Below, in pieces: positions 21,502 through 31,677 of a DNA stretch of 64,000 bases; position 1 is the first letter of the stretch, and each line of letters opens with the position of its first letter. Source of the DNA: an uncultured Mollicutes bacterium (GTDB taxonomy: Bacteria; Bacillota_I; Bacilli_A; RFN20; CAG-826); assembly GCA_900540365.1 (NCBI GenBank), contig UQFN01000003.1:88701-152700 (forward strand), in the 5' to 3' direction. A program made the position numbers and the translations under genes. Below the pieces are notes generated by a model, which saw only the letters and a list, made by a program, of their open reading frames with translations, ran no database searches and had not been told where the DNA came from.

Positions 21502-22443
21502 TTATGCAACTACTTTTGAATGAACATAATATTCATTAAAAGCTTTACTTAAGACTATTTTATATTCATTTAAAGTCTCTTCATCATAATTAAAGTTTTT
21601 AAAATTCTTTAATTCTTCCTGATAATCAATTTGATAAATTTTAGTTACTAACATTAAAATGACTAAAAAATATTCATTAAAAGAAAAGTTTTTAAAATAT
21701 TTTGGAAATAAAGCATAAATTAAGGCATTAGAGCATTCTTTTAAAGAATTTATTAATTGAATATTTTTAATGTTTGCTAAATATTTTGGTAAAGTTAAAA
21801 CTAAATCATCATTTATTTTTTTATAAGCTGGAAGATAATCTAAGGTATTAAAACTAAAATCTTCATTATTAATTTTTGTATGTAATAAATAATTTTTATT
21901 CGAGATAAAAAAATAAAGCATCATACTAAAATAATTTATATTGTATTCTTCAATTTTGTTAATAGCTTGAAAAACATATTTATCAAGGGTAATTCCTTCT
22001 TCTTTAAAAAGATAAATTGCTGAAAATACTCCTTGAACAGCTTCAAATTCATCATCACTACTTATTTTTTTAATAATTTTATCAACAATATTACTATCTT
22101 CTTGTTCTTCTTTAACAATTTTAGTTAAATTATCAGCTAATAATGGTAAATCTTTTAAAAATTCTTCAATTTCTTGAGAAACATACGGAGTATTTTGTAA
22201 ACGTTCAATAAAAGCGTATTTTTCATCATTTTTATTTAATTTAATTAAACAATATAAATTTGTTAAAGCAAATTCACTAATATTTTCCTTAACTAAATCA
22301 TCAAAAAATAAATTACTTAAATAAACTACTTCTTGATAGTTTTTTGAACTTACTAAATCAGAAATATCTTCATAAATTTCTTCGTTATTTTGTAATTTAG
22401 CTCTTAATTTTTCTACCAGGCTTTTTAATTCAATTTCGCTCAT
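21502..22443 (-). CDS. Conserved-looking hypothetical protein, alpha-helical, 313 aa
   Basis: I cannot name this protein. The sequence is acidic and rich in Leu, Glu, Asn and Lys, with no membrane segment, signal peptide or catalytic motif. Repeated amphipathic helices (for example KNYQEVVYLSNLFFDDLV and EFALTNLYCLIKLNK) suggest a TPR-like alpha-solenoid, hence a protein-protein interaction role. The ATG at 22443 has AAGGAG 6 bases upstream and overlaps uvrC by 14 bases, so it is translated with the repair genes mutS2-uvrC. The terminator at 21447-21474 ends the unit. Codon use matches its neighbours, so there is no sign of recent transfer. Confidence 0.85.
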   Translation of the reverse strand: MSEIELKSLVEKLRAKLQNNEEIYEDISDLVSSKNYQEVVYLSNLFFDDLVKENISEFALTNLYCLIKLNKNDEKYAFIERLQNTPYVSQEIEEFLKDLPLLADNLTKIVKEEQEDSNIVDKIIKKISSDDEFEAVQGVFSAIYLFKEEGITLDKYVFQAINKIEEYNINYFSMMLYFFISNKNYLLHTKINNEDFSFNTLDYLPAYKKINDDLVLTLPKYLANIKNIQLINSLKECSNALIYALFPKYFKNFSFNEYFLVILMLVTKIYQIDYQEELKNFKNFNYDEETLNEYKIVLSKAFNEYYVHSKVVA

Positions 22444-24199
22444 ATTTCTCCTTAATTTTTAAATAAAGTGTTTTAGCAACATCTTTTGGTAAGACTTGTT
22501 CAAGTTCATCTAAAGTAACACTCATTAACATTTCAGTAGTTGGATAAAGTTTAGTTAATAATTCTTTCTTTTTAATTCCTAAACCTTTAATATCATCAAA
22601 AATACTATTAAACATTGATTTATTACGCTTTTTAATATGTGTAGAAATCGCATAACGATGGACTTCATCCTGCATTCTAGTTAATAAAAAGAAAAGCGCT
22701 TTATTATCATCGAAATAATATTCTTTACCATTTTTATCAACTAAACCGCTTGTTCGATGCGAATCATTTTTAACTAAACCAACTAAATTAATATTTAAAT
22801 CTAATTCTTTTAATACTTGACTACCAACATGAACTTGATTAAGTCCTCCATCTAAGATAATTAAATCAGGTAAAGTAAGATTTTCTTCTTTTAAACGTTT
22901 ATAACGTCTAAATAATACTTCTTTCATCATCATTAAATCATCTTTGGAATTATATGATTCAATATTAAATTTTCGATAATTTTTCTTACAAGGTTCTCCG
23001 TTAACAAAAGAAACCATTGCTCCAATAGCGTTTGTTCCTTGAAGATGAGAATTATCGAATAATTCAATATTATATGGAGTTTTTATATTTAATAAATTAC
23101 CTAAATTTTCTAATAATTCTAAGTTATTATCATTTAATCTAGCGCTAACGAAATGTTCATCTAAATCTTCTTTACTATTAACTTTTGCAAGAGTTAAAAG
23201 TTCAAATAATTTTCCTTTAGTTGGAACAATAGTTTTAACTTCTAAAATTGAAGAAATTTTTTCACTTACTTCTTTATTACCAATAACGATTTCATCAGGT
23301 AATTTATTGTACAAGTAATATTGACATATTAAATTTGAAACAAATTCAATAGTCTCGCCAACTAGTTCATAAGTAAAATTTCTTTTACCGATTAAAATTC
23401 CTTCTCGATAAATAAAAATAGATAATGATAAATAGTTTTTATCTAAAGTATAAGCGAAAATATCACGGTCAATTTTATCAAATAGTTCAACATTTTGACG
23501 ATCGTTAATATGATTTATAGCCTCTAAATATTTTTTATATTCATTAGCATTTTCAAAATCTAAATTATTACTATAATAAAGTATTTTTTCTTTAATTTTT
23601 AAAAGAACTTCTTTATTATCACCTTTTAAAAATTTACGAATAGAATCAAATATTTTATCGTATTCATCAGGATTAATTTTATTAATACAAGGCGCTAAGC
23701 ATTGATTTAAATGATAGTATAAACATGGGACTTTAGGCACATTTTTACATTTTCTTAAAGGAAATAATTTATTTAATAAATCTACCATTTGATATGCATT
23801 ACTACTTAAAGGATATGGGCCAAAATATTCACATTTTTTATCTTTTAAGTTTCTTGCAATTGATATGTATGGATCTTTTGTTTTATGTAAAGCAATATAA
23901 GGATAATGCTTATCATCTTTTAATAAAATATTATAACGAGGTAAATACTTTTGAATTAAATTCATTTCTAAAATGAAAGCTTCTTTTTCGCTTCTAGTAA
24001 TAATAATTTCAAAATGGTCAACATGACTAACCATTGCCTGTGTTTTACCATTTTGAGGTCTTAAAAAATATTGAGAAACACGATTTTTAAGATTTTTTGC
24101 TTTCCCAATATAAATAATTTCCCCGAGTTCATTTTTCATTTGATAAACTCCAGGTTTATTAGGTAAAAGTAAAATATCCTCCTCTATTCGCTTATTCAT
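22430..24199 (-). CDS. uvrC: Excinuclease ABC subunit C
   Basis: Makes the dual incisions of nucleotide excision repair in the UvrBC complex. It is 589 aa, normal. The GIY-YIG nuclease is at the N-terminus (KPGVYQMKNELGEIIYIGKAKNLKNRV). A UvrB-binding UVR region lies near residue 200 (EKILYYSNNLDFENANEYK). The RNase H-like C-terminal nuclease contains ELFDNSHLQG and LIILDGGLNQV, and a terminal helix-hairpin-helix has FDDIKGLGIKKKELL. It overlaps mutS2 by ATGA and the next gene by 14 bases. Confidence 0.97.
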   Translation of the reverse strand: MNKRIEEDILLLPNKPGVYQMKNELGEIIYIGKAKNLKNRVSQYFLRPQNGKTQAMVSHVDHFEIIITRSEKEAFILEMNLIQKYLPRYNILLKDDKHYPYIALHKTKDPYISIARNLKDKKCEYFGPYPLSSNAYQMVDLLNKLFPLRKCKNVPKVPCLYYHLNQCLAPCINKINPDEYDKIFDSIRKFLKGDNKEVLLKIKEKILYYSNNLDFENANEYKKYLEAINHINDRQNVELFDKIDRDIFAYTLDKNYLSLSIFIYREGILIGKRNFTYELVGETIEFVSNLICQYYLYNKLPDEIVIGNKEVSEKISSILEVKTIVPTKGKLFELLTLAKVNSKEDLDEHFVSARLNDNNLELLENLGNLLNIKTPYNIELFDNSHLQGTNAIGAMVSFVNGEPCKKNYRKFNIESYNSKDDLMMMKEVLFRRYKRLKEENLTLPDLIILDGGLNQVHVGSQVLKELDLNINLVGLVKNDSHRTSGLVDKNGKEYYFDDNKALFFLLTRMQDEVHRYAISTHIKKRNKSMFNSIFDDIKGLGIKKKELLTKLYPTTEMLMSVTLDELEQVLPKDVAKTLYLKIKEKYERN

Positions 24200-26490
24200 T
24201 TTAAATATACGATGGTTGAGCCTGTTCCACCATCATAATCTCCACCTAATTCAAATGATTTAACATTAACATTATGTCTTAAAGATTCATGAATTGCTCG
24301 TTTTAATTGTCCTGTACCATATCCATGAATTATTCGAACTTCTTTATACTTTTTAATAACGCAATCATCGATATATTTTTCTAAAATAGGAACTGCTTCA
24401 TCAATATGAAGACCAATTAAATTTAAACTTGTAGAAACTATTTTATCATGAGCTATTTCTTGATCAATATTTCGACTTTGATGTAATTTTTCTTTTGGAG
24501 TAGGAATTTTAACTACATGATCTTTAGTTGTATTTAAACTAAAACCTCCATCACTAGTAAATGAAATTTTATTTCCATTAATTCGCGTGATCTGACCGCT
24601 TGCTCCTAAAGCTTTAACTTCAACAAAATCTCCAATATTTAAAACTTCATCAGTTTTTTCTGTAAGACTTAATGCATTTAATTTTGCTTCAATTTCTTTA
24701 ATTCCTTTTTCTTTATTTTCTAAAAAATCATTGTAAATATCGTTAATTTCATCAATTTTGTTATCAATTATATTATCAAGTTCTTCAATCTTTTTATTTT
24801 TTAAATTTAATTCTTTTTCTTTTAAGGATGCTTCTTTTTCATCTAAAGATTTTGATAAATCTGATGCTTTTTTAAGCTTTAAATTAAGTTCATTTTCTTT
24901 ACGAATTAATTCACGCTCTTTATTATCTAAATAATCAATTTTAACATCAACTTTTGACTGATAATTCTTTGTATAAATATTTTTTGCTTCTTTAATTACG
25001 TCAAAAGGTAAGCCGAATTTTTGTCCTATTAAAAAAGCATATGATTTTCCACTAACTCCAAGTAACATTTTAAAGGTTGGCTCTATTTTATCTTCGTTAA
25101 AGACAAATGAGGCGTTAACAATTTTGTTATTGCTTAACCCGTATTTCTTTAATAATGGATAGTGTGAGGAAATTAATGAAATACATTTTTTTGATAACAA
25201 ATATTTGACTATAGCTACCGATAAGGCATCACCTTCTTTTGGATCAGTTCCATTTCCAAGTTCATCAATAACTACTAAATCTCTACTAGAAATATACTTT
25301 AAAATAACTGAAATAGTAGAAATGTGAGCACTGAATGTTGACAAGTTGCTTTCAATTGATTGGTTATCTCCAATATCAATATAGATCTTTTTAAAGAAAC
25401 CAATTTTACTTCCTTCTTCTATTAATAGTGGTAATCCAAGCTTACTCATATAAATTAAAGTAGCTACTGTTTTTAAGGCAATTGTTTTACCTCCAGCATT
25501 TGGACCACTTATGAGCATCATTGGATGTTCTTCATCTAAAATAAAATCATTTGGAACAACATTATCTTGATTTAATAAAGGGTGTCTAGCTCCAAGAAGC
25601 TTAATTTCTTGTTTGTTTGATATTTCAGGAATATTACAATTAAATTCTAAAGAAAATTTAGCCTTAGTTTCAAGAAAATCAAGTTGACCAATAATACGAT
25701 TATTATTTATTAAATCATCTTCATATTTTAAACATTCGTTAGTTAATTCTTTTAAAATTCTATTAACTTCATCTCTTTCTAATAACGAAGTTAAATGTTT
25801 TTCATTTTCTAAATTTACTATACTAGTTGGTTCAATAAAAGTTGTTTGACCACTATCACTTACATCATGAATTACCCCTTCAATCGAAGCTTTTAAACTT
25901 GTTGAAATTGGTAGAACAAATCTTCCATCTCTAATTACATAGTTTTCACTTTTCATAATATCTTTATATTTTGATGAAAGTGAATTAATTTGACTTCTTA
26001 TTTCTTTATCAAGACGATTAATTTTATCTCGTAATTCTTTTAATTTTTTAGAAGCAGAATCTAAAACTTTATTTTCATTACTAATTGTTCGGTTAATTCT
26101 AACGTATACTGATTCGATGAATTTTAATTTGCTAATAATTTGTTTAAGATTAGGTATATCAATATCTACTTTATTAAAAAATTTAATAATTTCAAAAGTT
26201 AAATAAACTTCATTTTTAAGTTCATTTAATGAAATTTCATCTAAATATGAACCTTTTTTTGCTATTTCAAAAGTTTCTTTAACTAAAATATTACTAGATA
26301 AAGGCAAATCACGATAAATTCTAACTACATTTATCATTTCAGCTAATTTATTATATTCATAAACTAACTTCTCTTTATTAGGTAAAACTTGAATATTAGA
26401 AATTATTTTTTTACCAGATAAACTTTTTATTTTGTTTGTTAATAAAAGCAGAATTTTATCGATTTCAAGTGTAAAAAATACTTTATCCAT
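24196..26490 (-). CDS. mutS2: MutS2 (Smr-domain MutS homologue)
   Basis: ATPase with endonuclease domain acting on recombination intermediates; in Bacillus it also splits collided ribosomes. ATPase motifs are GPNAGGKT (Walker A), DIGDNQSIESNLSTFSAH and VIDELGNGTDP (Walker B). A long KE-rich coiled coil follows and a C-terminal Smr domain has LNLIGLHIDEA and the HGYGTG loop. I place the start at the ATG at 26490 (MDKVFFTLEIDKI, 764 aa) because it aligns with Bacillus MutS2; a TTG at 26517 would add nine residues. Neither start has an SD. A TATTAT hexamer ends 8 bases before the ATG. It leads mutS2-uvrC-unknown. Confidence 0.95.
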   Translation of the reverse strand: MDKVFFTLEIDKILLLLTNKIKSLSGKKIISNIQVLPNKEKLVYEYNKLAEMINVVRIYRDLPLSSNILVKETFEIAKKGSYLDEISLNELKNEVYLTFEIIKFFNKVDIDIPNLKQIISKLKFIESVYVRINRTISNENKVLDSASKKLKELRDKINRLDKEIRSQINSLSSKYKDIMKSENYVIRDGRFVLPISTSLKASIEGVIHDVSDSGQTTFIEPTSIVNLENEKHLTSLLERDEVNRILKELTNECLKYEDDLINNNRIIGQLDFLETKAKFSLEFNCNIPEISNKQEIKLLGARHPLLNQDNVVPNDFILDEEHPMMLISGPNAGGKTIALKTVATLIYMSKLGLPLLIEEGSKIGFFKKIYIDIGDNQSIESNLSTFSAHISTISVILKYISSRDLVVIDELGNGTDPKEGDALSVAIVKYLLSKKCISLISSHYPLLKKYGLSNNKIVNASFVFNEDKIEPTFKMLLGVSGKSYAFLIGQKFGLPFDVIKEAKNIYTKNYQSKVDVKIDYLDNKERELIRKENELNLKLKKASDLSKSLDEKEASLKEKELNLKNKKIEELDNIIDNKIDEINDIYNDFLENKEKGIKEIEAKLNALSLTEKTDEVLNIGDFVEVKALGASGQITRINGNKISFTSDGGFSLNTTKDHVVKIPTPKEKLHQSRNIDQEIAHDKIVSTSLNLIGLHIDEAVPILEKYIDDCVIKKYKEVRIIHGYGTGQLKRAIHESLRHNVNVKSFELGGDYDGGTGSTIVYLK

Positions 26491-26497
26491 ATTTAAA

Positions 26498-26538
26498 TAT
26501 AATAGCATATTTGACAACTTTATGATATTATTTAACTA
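26498..26538. promoter_or_regulatory. Divergent mutS2/rnhC intergenic region with -10-like hexamers
   Basis: Only 48 bases separate the two ATGs. On the plus strand TATTAT (26526-26531) ends 7 bases before the rnhC ATG; on the minus strand TATTAT (plus 26499-26504) ends 8 bases before the mutS2 ATG. A TTGACA (26511-26516) lies between them, but its spacing to either hexamer is too short for a standard promoter. No SD is present on either side. Confidence 0.4.
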
Positions 26539-27459
26539 ATGATTACAATAAAAGTCGATAAGGCAATCTTAGAACAAATTGAGAATGAATATAAAGACTA
26601 TATCGTTAATAGAAACATCGGTTATATTATTTTTGTTGCAAAAACACCAACCAATATCATTACCGCTTATGAAAATAAAAAAGGTGTTAACTATAAAATA
26701 ACTATTCAAGGTGAGAATCATATTGAACTTGCTAAAAGATATTGCGATGATCCTTTATTATTCCCAAAAAAGAAAAAAGAATCGAAAGATTCAATGTATT
26801 ATATTGATGTAGATGCTCAAATTGGTAGTGATGAAGTCGGTACTGGTGATTTTTTTGGACCAATTGTTGTTTGTGCAGCTTTTGTTGATCACGATACTAT
26901 GAAACTTATTGAAGAATTTAAAATTCAAGATAGTAAAAAAATAACTGATAAGAAAATTCAAGAAATTGTCCCACTTCTATTAAAAAAAGTTCATTACGAA
27001 GTAAAAATATTACCAAATGCTAAATATAATTCTGCTTATTTAAGTGGATTTAATACAAATAAAATTAAATGCATTTTACATAATTTTGTCTTAACTAATT
27101 TACATGAAAGATGTCCTTATGTAAAAAATATTTATGTAGATCAATTTGTTAGCCCAGAAAATTATTATGAATATTTACAAGGTTTAAGTCGAGTAACAAA
27201 AGGAATTATATTTAAAGAAAAAGGTGAATCGTATTTCCCTAGCGTAGCATTAGCTAGTTGTATTGCTCGTTATTATTTCTTAGAACAAATGGAATTTTTA
27301 AGTAAAAAAATTGGTGAAAAAATTCCTTTAGGTGCTTCTAAAGAAGTTGATGAGTTTGCTAAAAGATACCTTGAAAAATATGGTTTAGAAGAACTTAAAA
27401 AAATATGTAAAGTAAGTTTTAAAAATTTTAAACAACTTACTGAAGTAAAATTATTTTAA
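26539..27459 (+). CDS. rnhC: Ribonuclease HIII
   Basis: Degrades the RNA strand of RNA-DNA hybrids. It is 306 aa. The N-terminal TBP-like substrate-binding domain (about residues 1-85) is followed by the type 2 RNase H fold starting IGSDEVGTGDFFGP, the DE(V)GxGD signature of RNase HIII. Later residues include KITDKKI, the VDQF segment and ASCIARYYFL. It stands alone on the plus strand, divergent from mutS2 and convergent with the rluD-type gene, whose end it overlaps by 9 bases. No SD precedes the start, which may be leaderless. Confidence 0.96.
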   Translation: MITIKVDKAILEQIENEYKDYIVNRNIGYIIFVAKTPTNIITAYENKKGVNYKITIQGENHIELAKRYCDDPLLFPKKKKESKDSMYYIDVDAQIGSDEVGTGDFFGPIVVCAAFVDHDTMKLIEEFKIQDSKKITDKKIQEIVPLLLKKVHYEVKILPNAKYNSAYLSGFNTNKIKCILHNFVLTNLHERCPYVKNIYVDQFVSPENYYEYLQGLSRVTKGIIFKEKGESYFPSVALASCIARYYFLEQMEFLSKKIGEKIPLGASKEVDEFAKRYLEKYGLEELKKICKVSFKNFKQLTEVKLF

Positions 27460-28362
27460 TTTATCTATAATATCTTGAAAATATTTAGGAAGAGGTGCAG
27501 TAAATGTCATCTCTTTTTTTAATGTTGGATGGACAAAAGTTAATTTATATGCATGTAAAAGTTGTCCCTTTGAATATAAAGCACAATTATTTTTACCATA
27601 TAAATTATCTCCAATAATAGGATGATTAAAATATTCCATATGAACTCTTATTTGATGAGTTCGTCCGGTTTCTAACTTACATTCAATTAAAGTATAATTT
27701 TCAAATCTTTTTAAGACTGTAAAATGTGTTATTGCTTCTTTTCCATTTATAACATCTACTGCCATTTTTAAACGATTTTCTTTATTTCTTCCAATTGGAG
27801 CAATTATTTTACCTTTTTGATTTAAAATAACTCCTTTTACTAAAGCAATATATTCACGGTGCATACTATGATCTTTAAGTTGCTCAGCAATAAAATTATG
27901 AGAGTAATCATTTTTACAAATTAATAATAATCCACTTGTATCCTTATCAATTCGATGCACAATACCTACTCGATTTAAACCATTTATTGTCGATAATTGC
28001 TTTTCATTATATATTAAAGCATTTACTAAAGTATCATCTTGATGTCCAGCACTAGGATGTACAACTAAACCTTGAGGTTTATTAATAATTAAAATATCAT
28101 CATCTTCATAAATAATATCAAGTTGATATTCCATTGGTTTTACATTTTCATCTTTAGTCGAAGTTATAAAATTTACTTCTACTTCATCATTTTCGTTGAC
28201 TTTATATGAAGGAGAAACTACTTTATTATTTACTAAAACTTGTTGATTTTTTATTAAATTAGAAAAATATACTCTACTATAATTTTTTTCAAGTAAAGTT
28301 AAAGCCTTATCAAGACGTAAACTAACAAGTTTTTTATCAATACGATATTTATTTTTCGTCAT
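27451..28362 (-). CDS. rluD: Pseudouridine synthase, RluD family
   Basis: Converts uridines in 23S rRNA to pseudouridine. It is 303 aa. An N-terminal S4 RNA-binding domain (LVSLRLDKALTLL through VNNKVVSPSYKVNENDEV) precedes the catalytic domain with the family signature GIVHRIDKDTSGLLL, containing the catalytic Asp. KLETGRTHQIRVHM and HPIIGDNLYG follow. It is the YlyB type in Firmicutes, usually next to lspA, as here (14-base overlap). The exact target uridines cannot be read from sequence, so the symbol is a family label. The stop overlaps the convergent rnhC. Confidence 0.93.
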   Translation of the reverse strand: MTKNKYRIDKKLVSLRLDKALTLLEKNYSRVYFSNLIKNQQVLVNNKVVSPSYKVNENDEVEVNFITSTKDENVKPMEYQLDIIYEDDDILIINKPQGLVVHPSAGHQDDTLVNALIYNEKQLSTINGLNRVGIVHRIDKDTSGLLLICKNDYSHNFIAEQLKDHSMHREYIALVKGVILNQKGKIIAPIGRNKENRLKMAVDVINGKEAITHFTVLKRFENYTLIECKLETGRTHQIRVHMEYFNHPIIGDNLYGKNNCALYSKGQLLHAYKLTFVHPTLKKEMTFTAPLPKYFQDIIDKLK

Positions 28363-28942
28363 CTTTATTATTTTCTTTAATACGATTTGTTTTTCCTTCT
28401 TTAACTAATTCTTTAATCCAAAGAACGATAAAGTAAACACAAAGCATTAAAATTCCTACAACTAAGCAGCTATCCGCAAAATTAAAAACTCCAAATCCCG
28501 GAATAAAATCAGTAATATCTAAAAAATCAACAACACCACGATTAAAATAGAAAGTGCGATCAATTAAATTTCCAACATCACCTGCTAAAATTACCATTAA
28601 AATTGCTTTCATTAACTTATTTAAGGTTTTATATTTAACGATAAAATAAGCGCTAATTGCTATCATTGCTACCCAAGAAATTATTACTAAAATAATTCTT
28701 CCAACAAATTCATCACCTAAAAATCCCCATGCGGCTCCCTTATTAAATATTAAGGTAAATTTTAATAAATGAGGAATAACTTCAACACTACCATTACCTA
28801 AATATTGCATCGCTAAAACTTTAGTAATTACATCAATAATTACTAATAAAATTGCTAACCAAATAAAAGAAAAGAAACCTTCTTTTAAGTAATGAATACA
28901 TTTTTCTTTTATTTTTTCATTGCTTTTTGGCAACGTGGACAT
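28349..28942 (-). CDS. lspA: Lipoprotein signal peptidase (signal peptidase II)
   Basis: Membrane aspartyl protease that removes signal peptides from prolipoproteins. It is 197 aa, longer than usual because of about 25 polar N-terminal and 25 C-terminal residues. Four membrane segments are visible. The catalytic aspartates are in GDVGNLIDRTFY and FNFADSCLV, and FTLIFNKGAAWGFL matches the conserved NxGAAxxxL box. The ATG has AAGGAG upstream and overlaps the ileS end by 34 bases, so it is translationally coupled. It implies this organism makes lipoproteins. Confidence 0.96.
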   Translation of the reverse strand: MSTLPKSNEKIKEKCIHYLKEGFFSFIWLAILLVIIDVITKVLAMQYLGNGSVEVIPHLLKFTLIFNKGAAWGFLGDEFVGRIILVIISWVAMIAISAYFIVKYKTLNKLMKAILMVILAGDVGNLIDRTFYFNRGVVDFLDITDFIPGFGVFNFADSCLVVGILMLCVYFIVLWIKELVKEGKTNRIKENNKDDEK

Positions 28943-31659
28943 AAATGAGCTCCTTCAACATCACTAATTTCATCATTGTTTTTATAATTCCAACAACGAT
29001 CACATCTAATTCCATCATGTTTTTTAATTAAAACATTACTAACGTTTAAATCTAATCCTTCAACATCTTCTTGAACGATTACTTTTGAAACAATAAATAA
29101 TCTTTCAAATTCATCTTCGTCAAAATCTTCAACAATTTCACTTAATCGATTGTCTTTAATACTAATAAAAACAGTTGCTTCTTGACTACTACCAATTAAA
29201 TCTTTCTTACGAGCTTCTTCAAGAGCTTTTAAGACATCATCTCTTAATTCTTTTAATAAGTAATAATCATCAAGTAAAACTTTACTATAATTACTAGATT
29301 TAAGAGGATAAGGATATAGTTGAACATTATCTTTAGATTTTAAAGGATAATTTTCATTAACTTCATCCATAGTAAAAGGAATAATTGGATTAAGCAAGCA
29401 CATTAAAGTAAAAGTAATTTCATTTAAGACTGTTTGAATTTGTAAACGACGTTTGCTATCTTTTTCGTTACAATATAAAACATCTTTAGCAATATCTAAA
29501 TAAAAACTGCTTAAATCATCACTAATAAATTTCATTACTTCACTCATTGCATTAATGAAATTATATTCATCCATATAATTTATAAAATTATTTTTAACAT
29601 CTTCAAGTTTAGCAAGAATATATTCATCAACAACTTCTAAGTCTTTTTGAATATCTTCTTTTCTAAATTGATCATCAAGGGAACCATTTGATAAATTTCC
29701 AAGCATGAATTTAAAAGTATTTCTAATTTTACGATAAACTTCGACTACTTGTTTAATAATACTTTCGCTTATACGAGCATCTTGTTGATAATCAATTAAA
29801 CTAGCCCATAATCTTAAAATATCACTACCATATTGTGAAGAAATTTTTAAAGGATCAATGCCATTTCCTTTTGATTTAGACATTTTCTCCCAATGTTCAT
29901 CCATAACAAAACCATGGCTAACAACTTCTTTATATGGAGCAACCCCATTTAAAGCTACACTAATAATTAAACTACTATTAAACCAACCACGATATTGGTC
30001 ACTTCCTTCTAAATATAAATCAGCAGGATAGTTAATATCACGATTTTTAAGAACACCATTAAATGAACTTCCACTATCAAACCAAACATCCATAATATCT
30101 TTTTCTTTTTTAAAGATGTTATTTGGAGAATGAATATTTTTATAATTTGGAGGTAACAATTCAAGTTCACTTAATTCATACCAAGCATTACTTCCTTTTT
30201 CTCTAATAATATTTTCAATATGATCAAAAACTTCTTTTTCAATAATTGGAGTACCATCTTCACAATAAATAATAGGAATTGGTACACCCCATGCCCTTTG
30301 ACGAGAAATACACCAATCATTACGATCTTTTATCATATTAACCATACGTGTTTCACCCCATTTTGGTGACCATTTTGTATGATGAATTTGTTTAATAATA
30401 TCATCTCTAATTGGTGAAATTGAGCAGAACCATTGTGGTGTAGCTCTAAAAATAACTGGTTTATGCGTACGCCAATCATGAGGATAACTATGGATAATAT
30501 CTTCTTCTTTAAGAAGATGATGATTTTCTTCTAAGATTTTAATAACTTCTAAATTTGCATCTTCATAAAATTTATTAGCAAGTCTTTCACCAGCTTCACT
30601 AGTTAAATATCCATGACTATCAACTGGGCAATATGGCTTAATATTATATTTTAAACAAACATTATAGTCATCTTCACCATGTCCTGGAGCGATATGAACT
30701 AAACCAGTTCCACTATCTTTAGTAACATATTCACCATTAATTAATAAAGATTCACGGTCATAGAAAGGGTGTTTTAATTTAATATATTCTAGTTCACTTC
30801 CTTTAAATTCTTTTATTAATTCACATTTAGTTAAATTTAAAGTCTCTACTAAATGATCTTTTAAATCAGTTAAGAAAACAAGTTTACCTAAATTAGTATC
30901 ATATAAACCATAATAAAAATCAGGATGAGCACAAACCGCAAGGTTAGCAGGAAGTGTCCATGGTGTTGTTGTCCAAATTACACATTTAGCATCATTTGGT
31001 AAAACATCTTTCCCATTAGTAACATCTAAAGTAACAAAAATGGTATAAGCTTTAACATCATGATATTCAATTTCCGCTTCAGCTAATGCACTCTCACTAG
31101 ATGGAGACCAATAAACAGGTTTTAAACCTTTATAAATTAATCCTTTTAAAGCCATTTCACTAAAACAATGAATTTCACTAGCTTCATATTCCTTTTGAAG
31201 AGTTAAATATGGATTATTAAAATCACCAATAACTCCTAATCTTTTAATTTGTTCTCTTTGATTATTAACTTGATTTAAGGCGTATTCTTCACATTTCTTT
31301 CTAAATTCAACAATTGGAGTTGTTTTACGATTAACTCCACTTTTTGTGACCATATTTTCAATTGGTAATCCATGTGTGTCCCAACCAAAAACAAATGGAG
31401 TTTGATATCCAGACATATTTTTATAACGAACAACAAAATCTTTTAAAATTCGATTTAACATATGTCCGCAATGCATATTTCCATTAGCATATGGAGGACC
31501 ATCATGTAAAACAAACTCATTTACATGTTCGCGATTATTCATTCGATTATATAAATCTTGTTTTTGCCATTTTTCAATTAACTTAGGCTCTTTTTGATTT
31601 AAGTTACCTCTCATTTCAAAATTTGTCTTTGGCATTAATAAACTGTCTTTGATTTCCAT
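28909..31659 (-). CDS. ileS: Isoleucyl-tRNA synthetase
   Basis: Class I synthetase for tRNA-Ile with an editing domain. It is 916 aa, the bacterial length. The HIGH motif appears as PYANGNMHCGHMLN (HxGH with Cys). The editing domain includes TTTPWTLPAN and GTGLVHIAPGHGEDDY. KMSKS is EKMSKSKGNG, and a C-terminal zinc site has CDRCW and CPRC. This zinc-bearing C-terminus and the HxGH form mark the common bacterial type rather than the mupirocin-resistant type. SD AAGGAG precedes the ATG. A T-box directly upstream places it under control of uncharged tRNA-Ile. Confidence 0.97.
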   Translation of the reverse strand: MEIKDSLLMPKTNFEMRGNLNQKEPKLIEKWQKQDLYNRMNNREHVNEFVLHDGPPYANGNMHCGHMLNRILKDFVVRYKNMSGYQTPFVFGWDTHGLPIENMVTKSGVNRKTTPIVEFRKKCEEYALNQVNNQREQIKRLGVIGDFNNPYLTLQKEYEASEIHCFSEMALKGLIYKGLKPVYWSPSSESALAEAEIEYHDVKAYTIFVTLDVTNGKDVLPNDAKCVIWTTTPWTLPANLAVCAHPDFYYGLYDTNLGKLVFLTDLKDHLVETLNLTKCELIKEFKGSELEYIKLKHPFYDRESLLINGEYVTKDSGTGLVHIAPGHGEDDYNVCLKYNIKPYCPVDSHGYLTSEAGERLANKFYEDANLEVIKILEENHHLLKEEDIIHSYPHDWRTHKPVIFRATPQWFCSISPIRDDIIKQIHHTKWSPKWGETRMVNMIKDRNDWCISRQRAWGVPIPIIYCEDGTPIIEKEVFDHIENIIREKGSNAWYELSELELLPPNYKNIHSPNNIFKKEKDIMDVWFDSGSSFNGVLKNRDINYPADLYLEGSDQYRGWFNSSLIISVALNGVAPYKEVVSHGFVMDEHWEKMSKSKGNGIDPLKISSQYGSDILRLWASLIDYQQDARISESIIKQVVEVYRKIRNTFKFMLGNLSNGSLDDQFRKEDIQKDLEVVDEYILAKLEDVKNNFINYMDEYNFINAMSEVMKFISDDLSSFYLDIAKDVLYCNEKDSKRRLQIQTVLNEITFTLMCLLNPIIPFTMDEVNENYPLKSKDNVQLYPYPLKSSNYSKVLLDDYYLLKELRDDVLKALEEARKKDLIGSSQEATVFISIKDNRLSEIVEDFDEDEFERLFIVSKVIVQEDVEGLDLNVSNVLIKKHDGIRCDRCWNYKNNDEISDVEGAHLCPRCQKAMKK

Positions 31660-31677
31660 AAATACTCCTTAAAAAAT

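Noticed and set aside
24196..26517. Longer mutS2 starting at TTG 26517
   Set aside because: The extra nine residues do not match the MutS2 N-terminus, whereas MDKVFFTLEIDKI from 26490 does.
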